Below are positions 56,911 through 64,000 of a DNA stretch of 64,000 nt, one piece after another. Every line of letters starts with the position of its first letter. Positions within the stretch are counted from its first letter, which is position 1. Source of the stretch: an uncultured Rhodospirillales bacterium (GTDB lineage Bacteria > Pseudomonadota > Alphaproteobacteria > Acetobacterales > Acetobacteraceae); NCBI GenBank assembly GCA_903928895.1, contig CAIYSR010000093.1:143290-207289 (forward strand). Reading direction: 5' to 3'. The translations under genes were made by a program, and so were the position numbers. Below the pieces are notes generated by a model, which made no database searches, had not been told where the DNA came from, and saw only the letters and a list, made by a program, of their open reading frames with translations.

Positions 56911-58031
56911 GCGACGCTCCCTCCCCCCGCATCGTCCCGGCCAGCGCGGCGGCCGAGCCGGTGCTTCAGGTCGAACGGCATGATTTCGTCGATCTCGTGA
57001 CCACCAAGCGGCCGCGGGTGCAAAGCCTGCGCGGCTTCGAGGAGTGCTACACCGATATCGTGGACTACATCGTGCGCTGCACCCACCGGATCTGGGACGA
57101 ACGCGATATCGGGCTGATCTACAGCCACTACACCCACAATTCGGACGTCTACTATAACCTCAAATCGGTCCACAGCCGCGAGGAGATCGTCCGCGACACC
57201 ATCGACCGCCTGGCCCAGTTTCCCGAGCGGCGCGGCATGGCGACGCAGGTGATCTGGCGCGGCAATGACGTGGACGGGTTCTACACCTCCCATCTCGTCA
57301 CCGGCGCCGGACGCCACACCCAGGATGGCCCCTACGGCAAGCCCACCGGACGCAGCTTCAACACCCGCACAGTGGCCGACTGCATGGTGCTGGAGAACCG
57401 CATCTACCGGGAATGGATCGTCAATGACGGGATGGGCGTCATCCGCCAGCTCGGGCTCGATCCGCACCCCATCGCCGAGGCCGTCGCGCGGGAGATGCAT
57501 TCCCGCGGCCAGGTGACGCTGGATTTCGGCGAGAACCGCCGTCTGATCGGCCAATATCCACCGGACTCCGTGGCCGACGTCTCGATCGCCCATACCGACA
57601 GCGAGGCGGCGCTGCTGCGCTGGCTGCACGAGATGTTCAACTGCCGCATGTTCGGCGAGATCGACCGGCAATACGCGCCCAATGTGATGTATCACGGCGC
57701 CAATCTGCGCAATCTCTATGGCCGCGCCGCGGTGCTGCATCGGCTGATCCAGCTCGTCGCCACCATGCCGGACTGCGCCTACATCCCGCAGCATATCTGC
57801 TCGGTGCCGTCGGATGATGGCGGCGGCGAGAAGATCGCGGTGCGCTGGATCATGGAGGGCCACCATCTCGGCCACGCGCTGATGGGGCCGCCCACAGGGC
57901 ACCGCATCTTCCTGCTCGGCGTCTCGCACTACCACATCGTCAACGGCAAGGTGATTGAGCAGTGGGACGTCTATGACGAGATGGCGATGCTGACGCAGAT
58001 CAAGCTCGGCGCGCTGGGCCCCTCCGAGTGA
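56907..58031 (+). CDS. SnoaL-like protein, first tandem copy
   Basis: A 374-residue protein with two NTF2/SnoaL-like folds, about 40-165 and 230-372. The first half has RIWDERDIGLIYSHYTHNSD and LAQFPERRGMATQVIWRG; the second WLHEMFNCRMFGEIDRQY and HYHIVNGKVIEQWDVYDEM. It is clearly paralogous to the next gene. SnoaL-like folds act as isomerases, cyclases or hydratases; the reaction is unknown. GTGA overlap links it to the second copy. Confidence 0.78.
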   Translation: MSDAPSPRIVPASAAAEPVLQVERHDFVDLVTTKRPRVQSLRGFEECYTDIVDYIVRCTHRIWDERDIGLIYSHYTHNSDVYYNLKSVHSREEIVRDTIDRLAQFPERRGMATQVIWRGNDVDGFYTSHLVTGAGRHTQDGPYGKPTGRSFNTRTVADCMVLENRIYREWIVNDGMGVIRQLGLDPHPIAEAVAREMHSRGQVTLDFGENRRLIGQYPPDSVADVSIAHTDSEAALLRWLHEMFNCRMFGEIDRQYAPNVMYHGANLRNLYGRAAVLHRLIQLVATMPDCAYIPQHICSVPSDDGGGEKIAVRWIMEGHHLGHALMGPPTGHRIFLLGVSHYHIVNGKVIEQWDVYDEMAMLTQIKLGALGPSE

Positions 58032-59011
58032 CCGGCGATGTGATGGGCGGATTCGATCCGAAATGGAAGGACCCGGCCGATTTCATCATCGGCATCACCA
58101 AGGAGATCTGGGAAGACCGCAACATCGGCTCCCTCACCTCGCGCTACCACCCCACCATCCCCGTGCGCTCGCCGGCCTCGCTGGTGCACGGCAATGCCGG
58201 GGTGATCGCGGCGACGATGGCGACCCTGGCCGAATTCCCCGACCGGGTGCTGCTTGGCGAGGACGTCATCTGGTGCCCCGCCGCCGAAGGCGGCTTCCTC
58301 TCGTCGCATCGCCTGATGTGCACCGCAACCCATTCGGCCGACGGCGCCTACGGGGAAGCGACCGGCAAGAAGCTGCGCTACCGTATCATGGCCGACTGTG
58401 CCGCGCGCGACGATCACATCTACGACGAATGGCTGGTGCGCGACCAGGGCGCCATCGTGCGGCAGATGGGCTGGGACCCCAAGTCCTATGCCGCCGGCAT
58501 GATCGCGAAGGAAGGCGGCCCCGAGCGCTGCGTAAAGCCCTTCACGCCGGCCATCGACGTCGACGGCGGCTACCACGGCACCGGCAATGACCACGCCCTC
58601 GGCCGCGAATACGCCGACATCCTCACCCGCATCATGGCCGCCGATCTCGCCGTCATCCCCAAGGTCTACGATCGCGCACTGCAACTCGAAATGCCCGGCG
58701 GCCTCACCGGCTACAGCCACGGCGACGCCGACCATTTCTGGCTCAACCTCCGCGCCGCCTTTCCCGGCGCCACTTTCGCAATCCACCACCGCATCGGCCG
58801 CGAAGACCCGATGATGCCCCCCCGCGCCGCGCTGCGCTGGTCCCTCACCGGCAAACACACCGGCTGGGGCGGATTCGGCGTACCCACCGGCGCCGAGGTG
58901 CACATCATGGGCATCAGCCAGGCCGAGTTCGGCCCCTGGGGCATCCGCCGCGAGTGGGTGCTGATTGACGAAACCGCGATCTGGAAACAGATCCTCCTGC
59001 ACACAGGCTGA
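58028..59011 (+). CDS. SnoaL-like protein, second tandem copy
   Basis: A 327-residue paralogue of the preceding gene, sharing EIWEDRNIGSLTSRYHPTIP, LAEFPDRVLLGEDVIW and YDEWLVRDQGAIVRQ with it. The second half holds LRWSLTGKHTGWGGFGVPTG. The start is GTG 58028 (GTGA overlap); ATG 58043 would remove five residues. The two likely form a heteromeric enzyme (inference). The MetE-like gene follows after 4 nt. Confidence 0.78.
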   Translation: MTGDVMGGFDPKWKDPADFIIGITKEIWEDRNIGSLTSRYHPTIPVRSPASLVHGNAGVIAATMATLAEFPDRVLLGEDVIWCPAAEGGFLSSHRLMCTATHSADGAYGEATGKKLRYRIMADCAARDDHIYDEWLVRDQGAIVRQMGWDPKSYAAGMIAKEGGPERCVKPFTPAIDVDGGYHGTGNDHALGREYADILTRIMAADLAVIPKVYDRALQLEMPGGLTGYSHGDADHFWLNLRAAFPGATFAIHHRIGREDPMMPPRAALRWSLTGKHTGWGGFGVPTGAEVHIMGISQAEFGPWGIRREWVLIDETAIWKQILLHTG

Positions 59012-59015
59012 AACC

Positions 59016-60143
59016 ATGACACGCATCCGCACCACCCATGTCGGGTCCCTGCCCCGCACCGCGCTGGTCGCCGACCTGCTGTTCGGCCACGAAAAGGGCC
59101 TGCCGCTCGATCCGGTGAGCTATGACCGGATCATGCACGAGGGCACCGCCGCGATCCTGGCACGGCAGAAACAGGCCGGGATCGATGTCCCGTCGGACGG
59201 CGAGACCTCCAAGATCTCCTATGCCACCTACATCAAGGACCGTCTGACCGGCTTCGACGGCGACAGCCCGCGTTCGCCGCCGCAGGACCTCGCCGATTTC
59301 CCCTCGTTTCTCGACCGCCTGGCCAAGGCGGGCGGCACGCCGACCTACCGGCGGCCGCGTTGCGTCGGGCCGATCAAGGTGAAGTCGATGGCGCCGTTGG
59401 AGAAGGACATCGCGGCAATGCAGGCCGGCATGGCCGCGGCGGGATACCAGGCAGGGTTCATGAACGCCGCCAGCCCCGGGGTGATCGCGCTGTTCCAGCC
59501 ATCCGACTACCACGCCAGCCTCGACGATTATCTGTTCGACCTCGCCGAGGCGATGCGAGCGGAATACGAAGCCATCGTCGCGGCCGGGCTGATCCTGCAG
59601 ATCGATGCGCCCGATCTCGGGCTCGGCCGCCACATGATGTACCGCGAACTCGACGAGGCCGGGTTCCTGCGGCGGGCGGCAGTGCATATCGAGGCGCTCA
59701 ACGGCGCGTTGCGCAATGTCCCGCGGGACCGGGTCCGGCTGCATATCTGCTGGGGCAACTACGAGGGGCCGCACACCCGCGATATCGGGCTGGCCAGCGT
59801 GCTGCCCGAACTGCTCAAGGCCAAGCCCGGCGCGCTGCTGTTCGAGGGCGCCAATCCGCGCCACGCCCACGAATGGACAGTGTGGCACGAGACCAAGCTG
59901 CCCGACGATCTGGTGCTGATCCCTGGATGCCTCGACTCGACCACGAATTTCGTCGAGCATCCCGAACTCGTCGCCCAGCGGCTGGGCCACTACGTCGGCG
60001 CGGTCGGCGCGGAGCGGGTGATGGCAGGCACCGATTGCGGGTTCTCGACCTTCGCCGGCTTCGGTGTGGTCGACCCCGACATCGTCTGGGCCAAATTCGC
60101 CGCTCTGGCCGAGGGCGCGGCGATTGCGTCCGCCCGGGGCTGA
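59016..60143 (+). CDS. MetE-like zinc methyltransferase
   Basis: A 375-residue protein with the barrel of the C-terminal half of cobalamin-independent methionine synthase. The zinc set is complete: H243 and C245 in RLHICWGN, E277 in LFEGANPRH and C341 in GTDCGF. HVGSLPRT starts the protein. Such short forms move a methyl or alkyl group to or from a thiol, for example in coenzyme-linked breakdown of small compounds; here the substrate is unknown. Confidence 0.85.
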   Translation: MTRIRTTHVGSLPRTALVADLLFGHEKGLPLDPVSYDRIMHEGTAAILARQKQAGIDVPSDGETSKISYATYIKDRLTGFDGDSPRSPPQDLADFPSFLDRLAKAGGTPTYRRPRCVGPIKVKSMAPLEKDIAAMQAGMAAAGYQAGFMNAASPGVIALFQPSDYHASLDDYLFDLAEAMRAEYEAIVAAGLILQIDAPDLGLGRHMMYRELDEAGFLRRAAVHIEALNGALRNVPRDRVRLHICWGNYEGPHTRDIGLASVLPELLKAKPGALLFEGANPRHAHEWTVWHETKLPDDLVLIPGCLDSTTNFVEHPELVAQRLGHYVGAVGAERVMAGTDCGFSTFAGFGVVDPDIVWAKFAALAEGAAIASARG

Positions 60144-60227
60144 TGGATAAATCCCGCCGACGCGGAGCGTGACGAAGCGAGTCCGCAAACTTGTCCAGCA
60201 CCTGCCTCCTGCCGCCGAGGGCCCCTG

Positions 60228-61346
60228 ATGGCGATTGACCGGATCGAACGCATCGCGCTCTGGCTCATCGACAGCCCCATCCGAAGCGCGCGCTCGCATG
60301 GCTCCGGTCACGTCAAGCGCAGCGTGCGGCGCGTGATCCTGGCGATTCACACCGCCGACGGACTGGTCGGCTGGGGCGAGGCCGCGCCATGGGCGCCGTT
60401 CGGCAACACCGCGGAGACCGCGCTTGCGGCGCTGCGCCACGTGCTCGTGCCGGCGCTGACCGGGCAGGACGCCACCCGCATCGTCGCCTGCATGGCGACC
60501 TGCGCCGGGGCCATCGCCGGCCATGCCGATGCCAAGGCCGCCTTAGAAATGGCGCTCTGGGATATCGCCGGCAAGCGGCTGGGCGCACCGGTCTCGGCGC
60601 TGTTCGGCGGCCTCGTGCGGGCCGCGATCCCGCTGTCGTTCTCCATCGCCGATCCGGATTTCACCTCCGATCTGGATCGCGCGCGGGACATGCATGCCCA
60701 GGGTCATCGGATTTTCAAGGTCAAGACCGGTTTCCTCGATCCGGCCGAGGACATGCGGCGCCTCGATGCCCTGCGCGCGGCGCTGCCGGGGATGGATTTG
60801 CGGGTCGACTACAACCAGGGGCTGGCGCCGCACGAGGCGCTTCCTGTGCTGCGCGAGGTCGAGCGGGTCGCCCCCACGTTCATCGAGCAGCCGGTGCCGC
60901 GCGGGCAGGAGGCCAGCCTGGCGCGGCTGGCGGCGGCGCTCGACACCCCGGTTCTGGCCGACGAAAGCGTCACCTCACCCGAGGAGATGCTGCGGGCGGT
61001 GCGCGAGGGGTTCGCCGATGCGGTCTCGATCAAGCTGATGAAATCGGGCGGATTGCTTGCCGCGCGGGCGATCGACGCGATCGCGGCGGCGGCCGGCGTG
61101 CCGAGTTATGGCGGCACCCTGTGGGAGGGCGGCATCGCGCTCGCCGCGGCGGCGCATCTGCTGGGCACGCTGCCGAACTGCACCTTGGGCTGTGAGTTCT
61201 ACATGCCGAGCTACGCCCTGGTGCGCGACATCGTGCCCGACGTGCTGCTCGCCGGCGGCGGCATGGTGCAGGTTCCCGGCGGACCCGGCTTGGGGGTGAG
61301 TGTGGATATGGAGTTGTTGGCGGGGCAGGCGCTGGAGAGCCTGTAG
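60228..61346 (+). CDS. Mandelate racemase/muconate lactonizing enzyme family protein
   Basis: A 372-residue enolase-superfamily enzyme. The KxK bases K164 and K166 are in IFKVKTGF, the metal ligands D194, E220 and D245 are in DYNQG, FIEQP and LADESV, and K269 is in SIKLMKSGG. This layout fits the muconate lactonizing / dipeptide epimerase subgroup. In this cluster it may epimerise, cycloisomerise or dehydrate the imported compound. Confidence 0.9.
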   Translation: MAIDRIERIALWLIDSPIRSARSHGSGHVKRSVRRVILAIHTADGLVGWGEAAPWAPFGNTAETALAALRHVLVPALTGQDATRIVACMATCAGAIAGHADAKAALEMALWDIAGKRLGAPVSALFGGLVRAAIPLSFSIADPDFTSDLDRARDMHAQGHRIFKVKTGFLDPAEDMRRLDALRAALPGMDLRVDYNQGLAPHEALPVLREVERVAPTFIEQPVPRGQEASLARLAAALDTPVLADESVTSPEEMLRAVREGFADAVSIKLMKSGGLLAARAIDAIAAAAGVPSYGGTLWEGGIALAAAAHLLGTLPNCTLGCEFYMPSYALVRDIVPDVLLAGGGMVQVPGGPGLGVSVDMELLAGQALESL

Positions 61347-61425
61347 GACCGCGACACGAAAAGTAGCGCTTCCTGCCTTTTCCCCGCCGCCGTAGGCTCC
61401 CGCCTTCACTGCCGGGGCTCCCACG

Positions 61426-62889
61426 ATGTTCGACCTTCTCGAAGCCACCATCCCGCAACTCCAGGCCGCACTGCTGACCGGGGCGGTGACATCGCGCGCG
61501 CTGGTGAGCGCCTACCTCGCCCGCATCGAGGCCTATGACCAGGTCGGCCCCGCGCTCAACGCCATTTCTGCGGTGAGCCCGGGCGCGCTGGCCGAGGCGG
61601 ATGCGCGCGACGCCGAGCGGCGTGTGAGCGGTGTGCGCGGGCCGCTGCACGGCATTCCGGTGATCGTGAAGGACAACTACGAGACCGCCGACATGCAGAC
61701 CGCCAACGGCTCGGCGGCCTTCGAGGGTTGGATTCCCCCCGACGACGGCGAGATCGTGCGCCGTCTGCGCGCGGCCGGCGCCATCATCATCGCCAAGTCC
61801 AACATGCACGAATTCGCCCGCGGCATCACCACCGTGGGCTCGCTGTTCGGCGCCACCCGCAACCCCTATGGCCTCGATCGCAACCCCGGCGGCTCCAGCG
61901 GCGGCACGGGGGCGGCGATCGCGGCGAATTTCGCCGCCGTCGGGCTGGGCAGTGATACCTGCGGCTCCATCCGCATCCCCTCGGCGCATAATGCCCTGGC
62001 CGGCATCCGCCCGACCCAGGGGCTGACCAGCCGCGCCGGGATCATCCCGCTGTCCAGCACCCAGGATATCGGCGGGCCGATGGGCCGCAGCGTCACCGAT
62101 ATCGCCATCGTGCTCGATGCCATCGCCGGCTTCGACCCGGCGGACCTGCAAACGGCGGCAAGCTTCGGCAACGTGCCGCGCTCCTACACCGATTCGCTGC
62201 GCCTGGGCGCTTTGCGCGGCGCGCGCATCGGCGTGCTTGGCTACCTCTTCGGCGACGAGCCCGAGGACGCCGAGGTCGGCACCATCGTGCACGGCGCCAC
62301 CCGCGAGATGGCGGCCCTCGGGGCTGCGGTCGAATCGGTGGAAATCCCGGGCGTGGATGAAATGCTGAGCGACCGGATGAACGGGTTCACCGTGCTCAGC
62401 CACGATTTCAAGTTCGACCTCGAAGCCTATCTGGCGAGCCGGCCGAGCGCGCCGGTGCGCACGCTGGCCGAAGTGCTCGCCTCCGGCAAGTTCCATCCCG
62501 ATCTGGAGTCCGGCCTGCGCATCGCGGAGGCGATCGAGTCGCGCGACACCGCCGAATACTGGGAAGGCATCGCGCGCCGCGAGCAGCTCCGCCTGGCGAT
62601 CCTGCGCACCATGGCGGTGCATCGGCTGGACGCCATCGCCTATCCCGCGATCAAGCGCAAGGCGAACCTGATCGGGCAGCCCCAGCTCGGCCATACCTGC
62701 CGGCTGGCCTCCAATTCGGGGCTGCCGGCGGTGGTGGTGCCGGCCGGATATACCCTTGATGGCATGCCGGTCGGCCTGGAACTGCTGGGGCGGCCATGGA
62801 GCGAGCCGCATCTGCTCGGGCTCGCCTATGCCTATGAACAGGCAAGCCGCCATCGCCGGCCCCCGGCAAGCGTGCCGGCGCTGAACTAG
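61426..62889 (+). CDS. Amidase (amidase-signature family)
   Basis: A 487-residue amidase-signature hydrolase. The Ser-cisSer-Lys triad is K82 in VIVKDNYET, the serines of GGSSGGTGAA near 157-158 and nucleophile S181 in CGSIRIPS. No GatB or GatC partner is near, so it is likely a catabolic amidase rather than a tRNA amidotransferase. It lies 79 nt after the enolase-family gene. Confidence 0.9.
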   Translation: MFDLLEATIPQLQAALLTGAVTSRALVSAYLARIEAYDQVGPALNAISAVSPGALAEADARDAERRVSGVRGPLHGIPVIVKDNYETADMQTANGSAAFEGWIPPDDGEIVRRLRAAGAIIIAKSNMHEFARGITTVGSLFGATRNPYGLDRNPGGSSGGTGAAIAANFAAVGLGSDTCGSIRIPSAHNALAGIRPTQGLTSRAGIIPLSSTQDIGGPMGRSVTDIAIVLDAIAGFDPADLQTAASFGNVPRSYTDSLRLGALRGARIGVLGYLFGDEPEDAEVGTIVHGATREMAALGAAVESVEIPGVDEMLSDRMNGFTVLSHDFKFDLEAYLASRPSAPVRTLAEVLASGKFHPDLESGLRIAEAIESRDTAEYWEGIARREQLRLAILRTMAVHRLDAIAYPAIKRKANLIGQPQLGHTCRLASNSGLPAVVVPAGYTLDGMPVGLELLGRPWSEPHLLGLAYAYEQASRHRRPPASVPALN

Positions 62890-62999
62890 GCCGGGGCGGG
62901 GCATTGGCCAACGCCGAATGATGCAGCATCATTGCCCCAAGCCCGCTTCCAATGGCGGGCGTGCAACCGTAGGGCCGGGTGGCCCGCCTGGAGGAAACC

Positions 63000-64000
63000 A
63001 TGGACTACAGTTCCGCCTTCGCCGGCATGAAGGTGATCGATCTCAGCGGCGGCGTGGCCGGCCCCTCGTGCGCGATGATGATGGCCCAGCACGGCGCGGA
63101 CGTGATCAAGATCGAGACCCCGCATGCCGGCGGCGATTGGGCCCGCATCCTGGGCCGCACCTACGAGACCCATTCCGCCTTCTCCCTCTACGGCACCATG
63201 GGCAAGCGCAGCCTCGCGCTCGATCTCAAGACCCCCGAAGGCAAGGAAATCCTCTGGAAACTCATCGAAGGCGCCGACGTCTTCATCGAAGGCTTCCGCC
63301 CCGGCACCATTGACCGCTACGGCTTCGGCTACGACGCCGTCAGCGCCAAGGAACCCGGCATCATCTATTATTCCATCTCCGGCTTCGGCCAGACCGGCCC
63401 GCTGGCCGGCCGCCCCGCGATGGACCCTGTGCTCCAGGCCTTCAACGGCATCGTCGACGAAAACCGCGGCGAGCACGACAATCACCCGCACCGCATCGCG
63501 ATCTCCCTGATCGACATGTTCACCGGCCTCCTCGGCTTCCAGGCCATCGCCACCTCGCTCTATGTGCGGCGCGAAATGGAGGAGAAAAAGGGGCGCTACA
63601 TCGAGTGCAGCCTTATGCAGGGCGGCGCCATGCTCTCCGTCATCCGCATGATCGCCGGCTACATGGAGCGCGGCAAACTGCAGCGCGGCATCAACCCGAG
63701 CGGGGTGTTCGACACCGCAGACGGTCAGATCAACGTCACCACCATCCGGCCCGGTGATTGGAAGCCGTTCTGCGAGGCGCTAGAGCGGACGGACCTGCTG
63801 GAGGACGAGCGTTTCAACCCGGCGCCGACACGGCGTAACAATATCGACGATCTTTATGCCCTGCTGCGCCCGGTGTTCAAGGCGCGTACCACCGCCTGGC
63901 TGTCCGAGCGCTTCACCGCCGCGGGCATCATGAACGGCAAGGTCAACACCTACAGCGAGTTCCTCGCCGAGGAGCAGGTGGTCGCGAGCGGCATCATCGC
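63000..64000 (+). CDS. CaiB/BaiF family CoA-transferase, 3' end beyond window
   Basis: The open frame runs to the right edge (333 codons seen). GMKVIDLSGGVAGPSCAMMM, FIEGFRPGTIDRYGFG and ISGFGQTGPLAG are class III CoA-transferase motifs; the catalytic aspartate should be in ISLIDMFTGLLG. GGAGGAAACC precedes ATG 63000. It suggests that the pathway of the preceding genes passes through a CoA thioester. It is distinct from the 42.7-kb copy. Confidence 0.92.
   Translation, partial: MDYSSAFAGMKVIDLSGGVAGPSCAMMMAQHGADVIKIETPHAGGDWARILGRTYETHSAFSLYGTMGKRSLALDLKTPEGKEILWKLIEGADVFIEGFRPGTIDRYGFGYDAVSAKEPGIIYYSISGFGQTGPLAGRPAMDPVLQAFNGIVDENRGEHDNHPHRIAISLIDMFTGLLGFQAIATSLYVRREMEEKKGRYIECSLMQGGAMLSVIRMIAGYMERGKLQRGINPSGVFDTADGQINVTTIRPGDWKPFCEALERTDLLEDERFNPAPTRRNNIDDLYALLRPVFKARTTAWLSERFTAAGIMNGKVNTYSEFLAEEQVVASGII

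Noticed and set aside
61426..62889. Amidase read as GatA of the tRNA amidotransferase
   Set aside because: No gatB or gatC nearby and the context is catabolic; the general amidase call is safer.

Overview
The window reads as high-GC alphaproteobacterial chromosome, most likely Acetobacteraceae or a close relative. Gene content supports this: a CckA-type kinase sits between flhB and recA, two GTTC-N7-GTTC LexA boxes precede recA, tRNA-Pro is followed by an NDUFS4-type complex I subunit, and folK-rpoZ-rsh-acpS-lepB-rnc-era are in line. The family assignment is inference. Sequence appears contiguous and nearly gap-free; no stretch over 300 bases lacks a gene, and no insertion sequence, prophage or CRISPR array was seen.

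Layout. 1-6.9 kb: end of speE, then a flagellar basal-body and type III export block (fliP, fliO and a small unknown on minus; flgB, flgC, fliE, fliQ, fliR, flhB on plus) translationally joined to cckA. 7-13.6 kb: a dehydrogenase, SOS-controlled recA, a cytidine-deaminase-like gene that seems to start with CTG, a metallo-hydrolase, a DUF192 protein, tRNA-Pro, the NDUFS4 homologue, then a minus-strand group (cysteine synthase, carboxymuconolactone-decarboxylase-like, DUF2161, M81 peptidase). 15-20.6 kb: rhodanese, membrane protein, a polar amino-acid ABC transporter divergent from a second cysteine synthase. 20.7-26.7 kb: tyrosine phosphatase, metallo-hydrolase, dehydrogenase, VOC protein, and gmd-rmd plus an FkbM methyltransferase (GDP-deoxyhexose / surface glycan).

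26.9-33.1 kb is a compact respiratory sulfur operon: an IorAB-type molybdenum hydroxylase, a small cytochrome c, a flavocytochrome-c sulfide dehydrogenase flavoprotein and soxX-soxY-soxZ-soxA, without soxB or soxCD. 33.3-37.8 kb: two MaoC-type hydratases, a hydrolase, Ada, two unknown genes. 37.8-43.9 kb: sugar-acid and CoA catabolism (dgoA, dgoK, a DapA-family lyase, MmgE/PrpD, enoyl-CoA hydratase, CoA transferase). 44-50.3 kb: the conserved minus-strand housekeeping operon folK to era. 50.4-52.5 kb: NYN nuclease-like protein, a divergent family-5-like uracil-DNA glycosylase, enoyl-CoA hydratase.

52.7-64 kb is the least understood region: a one-direction set with an ABC importer lacking its own ATPase, a bicupin, two tandem SnoaL-like paralogues, a MetE-like zinc methyltransferase, an enolase-superfamily enzyme, an amidase and a CoA transferase that runs off the window. 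The tight overlaps suggest one uptake and breakdown pathway whose substrate I cannot name.

Three further signals stand out. A family of AT-rich palindromic repeats (20.6, 20.7, 32.3, 33.1 and 35.2 kb) lies just after genes, mostly in the sense direction; one copy runs into the start of soxA. Two genes appear to start with CTG inside a CTGA overlap with the preceding stop codon. Several convergent gene pairs share overlapping stop codons.
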